DNA of 64,000 nucleotides from Rehmannia glutinosa (GCA_016081115.2 CM071935.1:53058680-53122679), one strand, 5' to 3'. Positions 1 through 11,222 are shown, counted from the first letter of the stretch. Made by a program: numbers and translations. Notes: generated by a model from the sequence alone, not told the origin.

Positions 1-10
1 GTTTGTCCAA

Positions 11-1149
11 TTAATCCTTGGTATTCAAAATAAAACACTTACAACCAAATATATTGAAGTAACTAATATTTGGAGTTCTTCCTTTCCAAAGCTCATATGG
101 TGTTTTATTCAACTTAGGACGAAGGTATACACGATTTAAAACATAACATGCGGTACTTACAGCTTCGGCCCAACAATATTTTGGAAGTGAGAATTCATTG
201 AGCATGGACCGACTCATTTCTTGAAGAGTCCGATTCTTTCTTTCGACTACTCCATTTTGTTGTGGTGTTCTTGGGGCCGAGAAATTGTGATCAAATCCTT
301 TGGTTTCACATAAGACTCTAAATTCACCATCAAAGTCCCCAACTCGATCACTCCGTATAGACTTAATAGTATCTTCATTTTCATTTTCAATAAATATACA
401 CAACTTAGCTCATTAACAACATCGCTTTTATTTGCAAGAAAAATAGCCCAAGTATATCTAGAAAAATCATCAACTATAAAAAAAAGTGTAATGTTTTCCA
501 CTAAGACTAGCAGTACCAATATCCCCATACAAATTAAGATGAAGCAATTGTAGAGGCTTGGTTGTGGAAATTTTATTTTTGGACTTAAAACTACTTTTAA
601 CTAATTTGTTCTTTTGACAAGTGTCACATAACCCAAGATTTTCAAATTAAATTTGGGTAGTCTTTTTACATGTTGGTTTATGTTAATCTTTTGTAAATTT
701 TTGTATCCAACATGTTCGAGTCGTCTATGCCATAAACTTGTCAAATCATTATTGGCGACAAGACAAGAAATATTTTGACTAACCAAATCACTTGTGCAAA
801 TTTTGTAAAGTTTGTCTTTTCTACTTGATTCACAAATAATTTTATCATTTTTGAGAATAACGCATTTTTCTTTATTAAAAGTAACATCATAATTTGAATC
901 ACAAAGTTGGCTAACACTTATCAAATTGAACTTAACCACTTCAACTAATAAAACATTACTAAGAGAGAAAGAAGAGTTACCAATTTCTCTATTTCCAAGA
1001 ATTATTCCTTTGCCATTCCCGAACATGACCACGCCTTCTTCTTGGAGCTTGATGTTGGTAAAAAGTTCTCTTCTTCCGGGCATATGGCGTGAACATCCGT
1101 TGTCCACGAGCCATTTTGAATCTTCCGTAATTGTTATAGCCCCTAGCAC
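11..1149 (-). pseudogene. copia A1 pol remnant: protease, GAG-pre-integrase, integrase
   Basis: The reading starts near 1149 with the aspartic protease region (WLVDNGCSRHM, where family members have DSG), then a GAG-pre-integrase zinc segment (LWHRRLEHVGYKNL) and the integrase core. The integrase shows VDDFSRYTWA near 470, then SDRVGDFDGEF and APRTPQQNGVVERKNRT nearer the left edge. The integrase halves lie in different frames, with the break near 405-410, and coding is also interrupted near 530-600. In A2 the same segment is one frame with SDRGGEF, so SDRVGDF and the frame break look like decay in this copy. The product would have been a polyprotein acting in cytoplasmic virus-like particles and the nucleus. 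Confidence 0.85.
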
Positions 1150-2816
1150 CTATAAATAAATCATTTTTAGGTACCTTATAATTTTGGGGTCCATGGGGGT
1201 TAGTCTTGAAACCTTTGGGTCTCCAAAAATGACTAAAGCTGTTTTTCAATTTACAGTCATTTGCATAATGTCTATTTTTACCACAATAAGAATAAGTAAC
1301 AACGTTAGGACTACTAGCACGTATGAAAGTCGGAGCTTGGTCATTTTTCTTAAAAATATTTTGAAAAGGTTTGTAACCAAGTCCTAGTTTTGAATGCTCA
1401 TTTCTTTGTACACCAAGAAATATTTGTAACTTTATCCGTACTTAGATTAAAATGTTGCACATCCTTTTTCAAATTTTCAATTTCTTTTGTGAGCATTTGT
1501 TTTTTGGAATCAAGAGTATGAACTTTAGCAATAGTAATAGCATGAGCATTATCAAGAGATTCATAAGAAGTAAATAATTTATCATTTTCTAATTAAAGCT
1601 CTTTATACTCCTTTTTCAAAAGTTTGTATTTGCAAATCATATCTCTAAATTCATTTTGCAACCATCATAATGACCTTGTAATTCATCAATTAAAGAAGAG
1701 GATGAAGAGTTAGAGCGTACCTTGTTGTTTTCATCGTCTATGGCCATGAGACCATGTTCGGCTTCTTCTTCCTCATCAGATGTGGCAAGGAGCTCATCCC
1801 ATGTTTTTGCTTCCACATTAAGAGCTTTCTTCTTGGGAAAAGGCTTTTTCTTCTTTTGCCCCTCCTCCTAATTTCGGGCAATCGGCTATGTAGTGCACGG
1901 GTTTCCCGCATTTGAAATATGAGTTTTCTCTAGACTTTCTTGCCTTATTTTCATTTACAACCTTGGAAAATTTCTGGAAAAGGGCGGCTGTCTCTTCATC
2001 ATCTTCATCACTAACATAATATGTATTATTAGAAGAAGATGCTAAGCCTTTAGGAGTAGATTGCATATCCGATTGAGAGGTGGATGGTTTGGAATTTTTT
2101 CTCTCTTTCAGATAGACTTCGTAGATAAGAAGATTTCCAATTAGCTCGTCAAACTTGAGAGTATCGAGATTTTGAGCTTCTGTAATCGTCGTTACCTTTT
2201 AGGACCAAGAACCGGGGAGAGCATTTAAGACCTTAGTTACCTTGTCTTCTTTGGAGATTACTTTCCCAAGTGCCACAAAAGTATTGACTATGTTGTCGAG
2301 CCTTTCTACCATTTTTGAAATATTTTCACCCTCAAGCATGAAGAAGTTTTCAAAGTCTTTAACAAGCATGGTTTTTCTTGCTTGTTTTACTTTCTTTGTG
2401 GCTTCATAAATAGCTTTCAATTTTTCCCAAACTTCATATGCGGATCTTATGCCTCTAATATGATTATACTCGGTGGCGGTAAAAGAGCAATGTAAAATAT
2501 TTAAGGCCTTACCGTTTAGAGAAAATGACTTCTTGTCATTATCATCAAATTCCTTGAAGCTCTTGAGGGTTGTAGTTCCATCTTCTAATTTCTTGGTTGT
2601 TTGAGCTATCCCTTCAATAACCGCATTCTAAATATCAAACCCGCACCCTAAGCACTCTATTCGGTCTTTCCAAAAAGCATAGTTGTTGGCGTCGAATAGT
2701 GGTGGCTTGTTGGTGGAGGCACCGGTAGTGAGGTAGCTTTCATTCGTAGCCATGGATCTTTCCTCTTTACTCGCAATGAAGAACGAGCTTGCCAAAGAGT
2801 TTGGCTTTGATACCAC
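989..2816 (-). pseudogene. copia A1 gag remnant
   Basis: Pieces of gag occur in order from 2816: an N-terminal segment with PPLFDANNYAFWKDRIE, a central segment around 2199-2420 (KMVERLDNIVNTFVALG), a zinc-knuckle segment near 1818-2066 (CX2CX4HX4C type, YFKCGKPVHYIADCP, first Cys replaced by Tyr), and a distal segment with a second knuckle near 1260-1310 in which the first Cys is also lost (YSYCGKNRHYANDC). Several frameshifts and stops separate the pieces. At the junction corresponding to the premature stop in A2 (14338) this copy is open, reading through EEAEHGLMA. Gag would form the particle shell and bind RNA. Confidence 0.82.
2803..2815 (-). other. primer-binding site of copia A1
   Basis: On the minus strand the sequence is TGGTATCAAAGCC, two bases inside the LTR end at 2818. 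It resembles the common plant copia site complementary to initiator tRNA-Met (TGGTATCAGAGCC), with one difference. Confidence 0.8.
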
Positions 2817-2817
2817 T

Positions 2818-4068
2818 TGCTAGTCCAAGTGGCTACGATAATCTAGAGGGGGATGAATAGATTATCCTGATTTTTTGATTTTCGTCCTCTTTTTAGAATA
2901 TAATAATGATGACCAAAATGAAAGTGCGAAAATATAAACAAAACACGATGATTTATAGAAGTTCAACCCACCTAGGGCCTAATCTTCTACCGCCTCGGTA
3001 TGTCCAGAATGGATTTCGAAAAAGGAAAAAGATTTATTAATAGATACCAAACTATTACAACCTTTACCTTGAAGAGAACCTCACTCTTCTTACAACACAA
3101 CCTATGAAGATTACCACAATCTTCTTACACCAATGAAGAATACCACACTCTTCAACACCTAAAATCACCCAAGTGTGCTTTTACCACAAGAACACTAACA
3201 AGGATGTCTTTGTTTTGGTTGATTGAAAACAATTCAAGATTATAACTCAAATGAAATATAAAACTTTGAAGTGCAAGTGTAATCAAGAATCAAGCTTAGT
3301 ACTCAAGATGTGCATGTGAAAGACTTAGGCTAAATACAACAAGAATATGAAAGTGAAGATCAAGATGTTTGCTTGTGTTTGTATTGCTTGTGTTGTTGTG
3401 TCTTGTTGCTTCAATAATTCATCTATTTATAGGAGAGGTCTTAGATTTGATTTCTAGCTATAGGCTCCTCCTTGGAGATTAAATTCTGTAAAAAAAGTGC
3501 AAATCAAATGGAGAATATAGCTATTAGAAATCAATCCTTTAAAATCACGAAAAGTTGTCTGTTGTGCAATAGATAGTTTGCTGATAAATCTTAGGTCGAC
3601 CGGTTGACCTCTAATATGAAAATTTGAATTATTTCTTGAAAAACAAGACTTGGAGCAGTCCAATAGGGGGTGGACCGATCAATAGGGCCTTCCACCGGTC
3701 GAGCACCCCTTGGAGCTGTTGGCCAAGTCAATTTTGTGAGACAGAAATGATTTTATCAAAATGTCACAATCAGGCACCGGTCGACTTCAAGGTTGACCGA
3801 TCGACCTCCAAGAATTTTCCTTCCGTCTCTTTTCTATTTCAAAAAACAAACTTTAGGCACGGGTTGCCCTCTAGGACGATCGGTTGGCCTCGAACAAGAA
3901 GTGTTGTCTAGTTTTTATCAAAAATAAACTTCAAGAAATACTCTGAAAAATTAGTAAAAATAATTTAAATCAATTAGGAGTATTTGGACAACATTTAGGG
4001 ACATTGTTTTGGTGAAAAACTCAGTAAAATAAAATCATCAAAATTACGATAAAAACATTTATCTAACA
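2818..4068 (-). repeat. 5' LTR of copia A1 (1251 bp)
   Basis: On the plus strand the LTR runs from TGCTAGTCCAAG to ATCTAACA, so read on the minus strand it starts TGTTAGAT. It matches the LTRs at 8051-9396 and 19712-21042 along its length. The part at 3590-3900 carries repeated GACCGGTC-like palindromes. Simple-looking runs (CACAATCTTC, CACACTCTTC) near 3110-3160 are shared by the other copies. Open frames inside it are not conserved between copies and are not genes. Confidence 0.88.
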
Positions 4069-5341
4069 ACGTGTAGCTTAGGGCAAGATGTTTTGTCATT
4101 GGAAAATGGCTCGGAGTGGAGGAAAGATATTCATAACTACTTGGTTAGGGTTGTTTTACCTAAAGAAAAGAGAAAGGCAGCAAGGGTACAGGTAAGAGCG
4201 TTGGAATTTTTTCTGGTAGGGGGAGTGTTGTATAAAAGAGCTTTCTCGTTACCATATCTAGGATGTTTGAGCAAAGAAGAGAGAGCATACGTATTACAAC
4301 AGCTCCACGATGGAGCATGCGAAATGCATGGAGGAAGTAGGTTGCTAACTCATAAAGCTCAAAGGACTGGATACTTTTGGCCAGGGTTAAAAATACGCGC
4401 AAAAATTGGTACGAACGAGTGATAAATGCCAGAAGCATGGCCCTTTTATTCACCAACTTGCTAAATTGTTGAGAGTGATGAGCTTTCCCTGTCCTTTTTC
4501 CAAATGGGGCATCGACATCATGGGACATTTCCCAATCGTATCAAGGCAGAGAAAGTTCTTAGTAGTGGCAGTGCACTATTTCAGCAAATGGGTAGAAGCG
4601 GGGTCTTTAGCAAAAATCACGGAAGAAAACATCATGGAGTTCATTTGGAAAAATATCGTTAGCTGATTCGGTTGGACCAGGGACTTGGTCTCTGATAATG
4701 GAATGCAATTCCAGGGAAAAAATATAAGGAGCTGGTGCAAGAAGATGAAAGTAAAATAGCATTTCAGATCAGTAGCCCACCCGCAAGCCAATGGACAGGT
4801 AGAAGTCACTAATAGAACTCTAGTCAGAGGGTTGAAAGCAAGATTGGAATAAGCAGGCAGAGAATGGGTGGATGAGTTGCAATCCGCACTGTGCTCCTAT
4901 CAAATGTCACCCAAGGAAGCTAGTGGGGAGACGTCATTTAGTCTGGTGTATGGGACATAAGTTGTGATACCCTCGGAGATAGGAATAGAGACCCATCGGA
5001 TTCATACTTATGAAGAAGCTCATAACAATGAGTTGAGGAGAGAGGCCCTGGATGATCTGGAAGAAAGGAGAGAAAAAGCCAACTTAAAGATGGAGATTAA
5101 CAGAACACTAATGAAATTGGCCTATTACAGGCAAGTCAAAAAGTGGAACTTCCAAGTGGGTAACCTGGTGTTGCGACATGTAGATGCATTAAAGAAAAGG
5201 GATAAATTGGAGAGTGATTGGGAAGTGCCTTGCAAAGTAGTGAGAGTGATAATAGGTGGAGCATAGAAGCTGGAGGACATGGGGGGTCAGAAGATACCAA
5301 GGCCATGGAATGTGTGCTATCTTAAGAAGCTTTATGTGTAG
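4069..5341 (+). pseudogene. gypsy integrase remnant (pol C-terminus)
   Basis: The zinc-binding region near 4300-4440 reads LHDGACEMHGGSRLLTHKAQ then a CDKCQKHG-like piece, giving the HHCC integrase finger. The catalytic core follows near 4500-4720 (WGIDIMG and VSDNGMQFQGK, the first two acidic residues of the DDE triad). A C-terminal part at 4964-5266 has the YYRQVKKWNFQVGNLVLR motif seen in gypsy integrases before the final beta domain. No chromodomain is visible, which favours a Tat/Athila type. The frame is broken by several stops (for example TAG at 5264) and shifts, and coding seems to end near 5341. The 5' end is cut by the copia A1 LTR. Confidence 0.85.
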
Positions 5342-5430
5342 AATGTACTTATGAATGAAGAATGATGCATCCGTTTTTGTGTGCTTTAATGAAATCGGAA
5401 GGAAAACTCATTTTTTTGTCAATCTAGCTC

Positions 5431-6330
5431 AAGTTACCATCTTTAAACCCTTAAGGGAAGAGCTGAGCTCTGAATCCCCCAAGTCTTAAGTTTCGAATTG
5501 TGCATTCAACTTAAGTTTTTACCATCTTTAAACCCTGAAGGGGAGACCTGAGCTCTGAATACCCCAGGTCTTAAGTTTCAAATTGTGTGTTCAACTTAAG
5601 TTTTAGTTGAGCTCTAATCTCCCAGGTTTTAATTTTTGAAATGTGCATTCACGTTAACTTTTTACCACCTTTAAACCCTGAAGCGGAGAGCTGGGCTCTG
5701 AATCCCCTAGGTCTTATGTTTCGAATTGTGTATTCAACTTAAGTTTTTACCATCTTTAAACCCTGAAGGGGAGAACTGAGCTCTGAATCCCCCAGGTCTT
5801 AAGTTCCGAATTGTGCATTCAACTTAAGTTTTTACTACCTTTAAACCCTAAAGGGAAGATCTGAGCTCTGAATCCCCTAGGTTTTAAGTTTCGAATTGTG
5901 CATTCAACTTAAGTTTTTACCATCTTTAAACCCTGAAGGGGAGAAATGAGCTCTGAATCCCCCAGGTCTTAAGTTCTGAATTGTGCATTCAACTTAAGTT
6001 TTTACCATCTTTAAACCCTGAAGGGGAGAGCTGACCTCTGATCCCCAAGGTCTTAAGTTTTGAATTGTGCATTCAACTTAAGTTTTTACCATTTTAAATC
6101 TTGCAGGGAGAGCTGAGTTCTGAATCCCCCAGGTCTTAAGTTTCGAATTGTGCATTCAACTTAAGTTTTACCATCTTTATACCCTGAAAGGGAGAGCTGA
6201 GCTCTGAATCCCCCATGTCTTAAGTTTTGAATTGTGCATCCAACTTAAGTTTTTTTACCATTTTTGAACCCTAAATGACAGAGTTAAGCTCTGAAATCCC
6301 CAGGTCTTAAGTTTCGGAGTATGCATTCAA
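5431..6330. repeat. tandem array, unit about 85 bp, 10-11 copies
   Basis: Head-to-tail repeats follow pol directly. A typical unit starts ACCATCTTTAAACCCTGAAG, includes GAGCTGAGCTCTGAATCCCC and ends in CAACTTAAGTTTTT. Copies differ by point changes and small indels; one near 5600-5640 is shortened. The array lies between integrase and the antisense remnant, a place where Tat/Ogre elements often carry such arrays. Confidence 0.9.
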
Positions 6331-6489
6331 TACAAAATATCAGCAAGGGTAAACTATTAAACTTAAAGCTAAATAAGGGAAAATAGCAAAAAGTACGAAC
6401 AAGCAATAAGAAGAAAGATTATAAACTCCCTTTCTTACAAAATACAGAGATTACATGGCATAATTCGATTAAGTAGTTTACCAGAAACT

Positions 6490-7860
6490 GCTCAATCATG
6501 GGAGAGTAGTGAGAGATAAAATATTGGAAAGTAAAAAATAAAAAGGGCTACGAAGAGCCATAAAGTATCCCAAAAGCAAGTGGCTGCAAAGAGACCTAAA
6601 AGGTGTCCGAAAAGCAAGTAAAATAGATCCATTTGAAACATAGCATAGCAAGAACAGAAATCAAATAGCACCACCAGTTGAGACAGTCGAGCCCCCAGGA
6701 TTGGTAACTTCCTCTCCATCATGAGCAACATTTGCTTCAGTGTCACTTCTCAAAGTCTCAGGGACAGCATGGAGACGGGAAGTAGGGGAAGGAGGATCAG
6801 AGTGGATGGGAGGTTGAGAAGCTGGAGCCACGTACGTAGCAGGGACATCAACATCAGCTTGCCCCTCAAGGGCAGCAGTTCTAGCATTCAGCCCTAAAAG
6901 AACCTCCTCTGTATCAAGAACTAGAAACTCATATCCTCTTTCCCGGGCTCGACGGGCCATAACTTGGAGACCATGTTCAAGATAGGTAGGGAGGCCTTAG
7001 CAATGGCCTACTGGACCTCTTCAAAGTTCATGAACTGTTCATTCTCCGGGGCCCATTCAGCCCGCTCAACATCTCTCTCCTCGGCTTTCCCTTTGGCCAT
7101 AGCTTCCTTAACTGCTCTGAGTTTTTCTTCCTCAAACCGGTTGGCCTGAGCATGGGCTTTAGTTATGCCAGTTTGAAGTTCGGACTCCAGAGCATTGATC
7201 CAGCCATGAAGATGTTGCAGACTTTTCTCTAAGGTATCATTGTTGGCGCAAAGTTCGAGCTCGGTAGTGGAAGTAAAGCCAACCTTGACATCCCTAACCA
7301 ACAAGCCCATATGCAGAATCATATGATAAGCAATGGGATAAAAGTTAGGAAGTCTGCAACAAAAAATAGGATAAATAAGATATAATAAAATGCAGGTACC
7401 TTGGAAGCCAAACCGGCCATGTGAGTCATCCGAGAGTCAAAAATTGGATGAATCCAAAAATTGTAGGTCTCGGGTAGTGACCAGATTTTGATCCCAATGG
7501 GCCCCTCGCTCAGGATCATGTACTTCTAGAAGAGAAGGTTGCTCAGGGAAACAGCGATAGTTTTCTGTTGTGTAGTGCGAGCTCTTCCAGTGGGCCGGGA
7601 GGTGCCAGTCGTAGAGCTAGCTGCTCGTTTGCCATGGCAGATCAAATTGATAGGTGGGGAGGAACTCTAGGAGTGATGACTCTGTGGATAGGGACAGGAA
7701 AGCACACGGACCTCCATGCATGGAGGTCCTACCTAAGGTGGAGGGCATTATCCCTCTGGATGGATAGGTTGGTTGGCTTCTTCCTTAGCCCGAACTCGGG
7801 TGGTGATGCATTCGTTCATGAGTTGATCTCTGGAGAAACATGGAAAAAACCAAGTTAATC
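6490..7860 (-). pseudogene. antisense ORF remnant of the gypsy element, coiled-coil
   Basis: Two open stretches lie on the strand opposite to integrase. The upstream one (7322-7008) contains LELCANNDTLEKSLQHLHG, then EEEKLRAVKEAMAKGKAEERD, a charged helix likely to form a coiled coil. The second (6960-6661, another frame) starts ARRARERGYEFLVLDTEEV and turns into a Pro/Ser/Thr-rich tail. Further upstream, 7519-7400 encodes GPIGIKIWSLPETYNFWIHP. A possible intron (GTACCT to TTGCAG, about 7399-7353) separates this from the coiled-coil part, though the frames do not join cleanly in this copy. Extra antisense ORFs downstream of pol are reported for Tat-lineage elements; their function is unknown. 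I recognise no enzyme motif. Confidence 0.55.
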
Positions 7861-8050
7861 AAACAAAAAAGTGCTTAGAGGAATAGTAAGTACTTAATAT
7901 ACCTAAGGAATGAGGCAAAGGGACATCCAAAGGACGTAGGCGAAAATGTTAAAGGAGGGACCAAGACTCAATCAGCAGTTGGGCATGATAGGGGTCGCGA
8001 TTCAGGCGCCGAGTTAGCGCAAGAGAGAAGGAGGACAGCTTAGGAGGTCG
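7861..8050. other. flanking gypsy sequence, no gene seen
   Basis: This stretch runs up to the copia A2 insertion point. No open frame of note or repeat could be recognised. The last five bases, GGTCG, are the probable left target duplication of A2. Confidence 0.5.
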
Positions 8051-9396
8051 TGTTAGTCCAAGTGGCTACGATAATCTAGAGGGGGGGTGAATAGATTATG
8101 CCGATTTTTCGCAAATCACCCTCTTTTTCGAATCAACAAGTAAATGACAAGAATGTAAATACGGAAATTAAACAACACTCGTTGATTTAAAGAGGTTCAA
8201 CCCACCTAGGGCCTAATCCTCTACCACCCCAAGATATCCTGGGATGGATTTCAAAAAGAAAAAGATTTTATTAATTACCACAATTAATACAACACCTTGA
8301 GGATCACCACAATCCTCTTACAACACCTTCAAGGAGATTACCACAATCTTCCTTCACCACCTTTGAAGAGTACCACACTCTTCAAACACCTATCACCTAG
8401 ATCACCCAAGTGTATTCTTACCACAAGAATACTCACAAGGATGTCTTGTGTTGAATGATGGACAAAATTCAAGATTACAACTCTATGAAACCAATACAAA
8501 GATTGAGTGCAAGTGTAATCAAGAATCAAAAAGCCTAGACCTCAAAGATGTGCAAGTGAAAGTACTTAGGCTATTACAACAAGAATGTAAAAATGAAAGC
8601 TTGAACAATTTGCAGATTTCTTGTTGTGTATTTTGCTTGTATGTGTTGTATCTTGTGTCTTCAATTCATCCTCTATTTATAGGGAAGTCTTCACCAACAT
8701 AGGCTCCCAACATAGGCTCCTCTATCTTCACTTTTGTCTACAAAAAGAAGATCACAAGATGTAGAAATATTGTACAAAATTGAAAAGTAAATCTTCCTGT
8801 CAAAAGAATTCAAACGGTATAATTTTGCTGTCACAAAAAAAACATAGGGCGACCGGTTGCCCTGTATAAGATTTCGAACATTTGAAAAAGATAGTGCGAT
8901 CCAGGTACGGGTCGGAGGGGGTCGACGGCGACGGGGTCGACCGTGGGAGGCCCAGTGCGCGCCGGCGGCCCTCCCCCGGACCGTCCCCCCCCTCTTTTTT
9001 CAAGACCCGCATGTTCTCTTTTCGTGTTTTCTTTTCTTGTCTGCATGTCGACCATTTGGGCGACCGGTCGACCTTCAATTTGAAATGTTGTCCGATTTTT
9101 GTCAAAAATAAACTTCAAGAAATACTCCAAAAAAATTAGTAAAAACATTTTAAATCAATTGGGAGTATTTGGACAACATTTACAAACATTGTTTTGGTGT
9201 AAAAACCAATATAAACAAAATCATCAAAAGTGTTGTCCAATTTTAATCAAATTAAAAACTTTAAGAAATACTCCAAAAATTAGTAAAAACATTTTAAATC
9301 ATTTAGAGTATTTGGACAACATATAAAAACATTGTTTTGGTATAAAACTCATTTAAACAAAATCATCAAAATCTTGATAAAAACATTTATCTAACA
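8051..9396 (-). repeat. 3' LTR of copia A2 (1346 bp)
   Basis: Plus-strand ends are TGTTAGTCCAAG and ATCTAACA. It is collinear with the A1 LTR and the plus-strand A3 LTR. Palindromic motifs such as GGGCGACCGGTCGACCT (9058-9074) and GCGACCGGTTGCCCT (8849-8863) cluster in it. Part of the 9120-9400 segment is duplicated: the stretch AGAAATACTCCAAAAA...GTATTTGGACAACAT occurs twice. The many small open frames around 8800-9150 are not shared by the other copies. Confidence 0.9.
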
Positions 9397-9410
9397 ATAT
9401 CCCCCTTTTT
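9397..9410 (-). other. polypurine tract of copia A2
   Basis: On the minus strand the sequence is AAAAAGGGGGATAT, directly before the 3' LTR. This is where plus-strand DNA synthesis starts. The same tract precedes the LTR of A3 at 19698-19711 in plus orientation. Confidence 0.85.
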
Positions 9411-10823
9411 GATGATTACAAACCAAAACAATTTTAGGAAGTTGATTTTAAAACAAAACCAATTTTCCGGTCTTAAAGCATCAACCATTTCAAGCAAGAT
9501 TCATCATAAGTACAACACACAAGAGTAGGAGCAAAGATTTTTCAAAATTATTTTTGCACAAGCTCCCCCTATCAACATGCATATAAAGAACAAGCATTAA
9601 AGCAATCAACTAAAAGCTAAAAGCTTAGCTTTTACAACTTAAGCTTGAATTCCATGAGCTTATAAGCTCCCCCTGTCACAAGACATCATTAGTCAAGCAT
9701 AAAAGTCCATAATACATCACATAGACTAAGTATTGTTCACAGCTTATGGCTTTCAAGAGCCCTAGCATATAGCTTTTCTTGCGAGCTTATTTTTGCTTCT
9801 TTGAGCGTATGAGCGTTTTTCCTGTTTCTCCCCCTTTGGAATCATCAAAAAGAATGTTAGCACGATAAAAACATCATATATTCATATCAAAGTGCGCAAA
9901 TTTATCGATTTATCGAGCTTTTTGAAAATTGAAGCTTAAATTTCAAATAAAAGGGAAAAGTTGATCAATTGACTTGCAAAAGCTCATTTGATTGATAAAA
10001 CATGATCTCTATAAACTTCTAAGACTTTTCAAATCGAGAGACTCATGTAGGTGATAAATTTTTCATTGAAACATTTTGTCGAACACTTGGCGTGTATCAA
10101 ATAAAACTAGAAGTATATAACGCCTTTGAAATTCATTTAAGCCAAAAAATTTCATCACCAATTCAGTTCAAACAACATTCAATACATCATAAATATTAAG
10201 CTCATCACATTCATATGAAACTAGCATCAAAAATTTTGCAAATAAGTCAAAATCTCAAGGGTTCAGCCCTATTGAGTAGAGGGAGTAGAATTCTTACCAT
10301 TTGATCGGTGAAGATGAGCTATAATGATGATGATCATGCTATATAATGTCCATGTTGTGAAAAAGATGCATGAAAACCATTTTTGAATGAAATTTGAGTG
10401 AATTTAGCAAAGGGGACGAAAAATGGCCAAAATGTGTTAAAGTGACGAATGTTGAAGACAGAACCATTTTAATCCAAATTTTAGCCTAGGGCGACCCGAT
10501 GGCCGAGTTGAGTCGAAGACGTTGAGGGTGACCGATCGACGTTGAGGGCGACGGTTGCCCTCAACCCTTTCAAATTTGTCTGTCGAGGTTTTCCAAAATC
10601 CGAATTTTCAACCAAAAATCCGATTTTTCGCCCCTAAGTTTTAAAAACGTGCAAAATGCAAACGTAAGCCTCATTCAATATGCATTATGCCTAACTGAGC
10701 TCGTATCGATGCAAAAGTCTCGGAAGATATCGGTTTTGCAAAGATGTCCGCTAATTGGTCTTGACATGGTACAAAAGATATCTCAATTTTTCGTTTTGAA
10801 ACACAATCCATTAGAAAATGATG
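9411..10823. other. copia A2 non-coding region between RNase H and 3' LTR
   Basis: About 1.4 kb holds no sustained reading frame on either strand. It repeats AGCTCCCCCTATCAACATG-like purine/pyrimidine tracts (9560, 9665, 9825) that on the minus strand read as extra AGGGGGAGC polypurine runs. A GACCGATCGAC palindrome cluster sits near 10490-10560. Repeated polypurine runs ahead of the 3' LTR are a known trait of Sirevirus-type copia elements. Confidence 0.65.
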
Positions 10824-11222
10824 TCAAATTTCAATATGTTTAGTACGGTTATGATGAACCGGGTTTTGAGCAATGTTTATAGCGGATATATTATCACAAA
10901 AGATAGGAACACTTTCAAAAGAACATTTATAATCCGCTAAGGTTTGTTTCATCCAAAGAAGTTGTGTACAACAAAATGCCGCGGAAATATATTCGGCTTC
11001 GGCCGTTGAAAGGGAAACACAATTTTGTTTCTTTGAAAACCAAGAAACTAGGCAATCACCTAGAAATTGACATGATCCAGAAGTACATTTCTGATCATCA
11101 ATATTTCCCGCATAATCCGAATCACTATAACCTTTAAGAGAAAAATTTTCATTCTTTGGATAGAATAAACCATATTGAATAGTGCCTTTTAAATATCGAA
11201 AAATCCTTTTAACGGCACTCAT
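10824..11222 (-). pseudogene. copia A2 RNase H domain
   Basis: The stretch covers the end of the RT connection (AVKRIFRYLKGT) and the RNase H domain: LKGYSDSDYAG, SWFSKKQNCVSLSTAEAEYIS, PIFCDNISAINIA and RTKHIEI, carrying the acidic catalytic residues. It lies in the same frame as the upstream pol pieces but follows an in-frame stop at 11229-11231 and is ended by a TGA at 10824-10826, where family members normally continue with Arg. That change fits a CGA to TGA deamination. Confidence 0.88.

Larger units (their letters stand above)
1..4068 (-). mobile_element. Ty1/copia element A1, 5' half (LTR, PBS, gag, start of pol)
   Basis: The element reads right to left: 5' LTR, primer-binding site, gag, protease and integrase. 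It is cut by the left window edge within integrase, so reverse transcriptase, RNase H and the 3' LTR lie outside. The order protease-integrase and the motifs DNGCSRHM and PRTPQQNGV mark it as Ty1/copia. It belongs to the same family as A2 (8051-16229) and is broken by frameshifts and stops, so this copy cannot be autonomous. Its right end abuts a gypsy integrase at 4069, so it appears to have inserted into that older element. Confidence 0.9.
4069..8050 (+). mobile_element. Ty3/gypsy element of Tat/Ogre type, 3' part
   Basis: Three parts line up between the LTRs of copia A1 and A2: degraded integrase (4069-5341), an 85-bp tandem array (5431-6330), and an antisense coding remnant (about 6490-7860). 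Plant Tat-lineage elements are known for a long non-coding 3' region with tandem repeats and for extra ORFs, sometimes antisense, which this layout fits. No gypsy LTR is visible. The 5' part should lie left of copia A1, outside the window. The patchwork at 16230-17460 might be the continuation beyond copia A2, but I could not show that. Confidence 0.7.

Noticed and set aside
4576..4809. Minus-strand ORF of 77 residues
   Set aside because: Antisense shadow of the gypsy integrase core.
8800..9148. Four overlapping open frames on both strands with Arg- and Pro-rich proteins
   Set aside because: They lie in the GC-rich palindrome part of the copia A2 LTR and are not shared by the A1 and A3 LTRs.
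9411..10823. Possible envelope-like ORF in copia A2
   Set aside because: No frame longer than about 65 codons on the element strand and no conserved motif, unlike family C.
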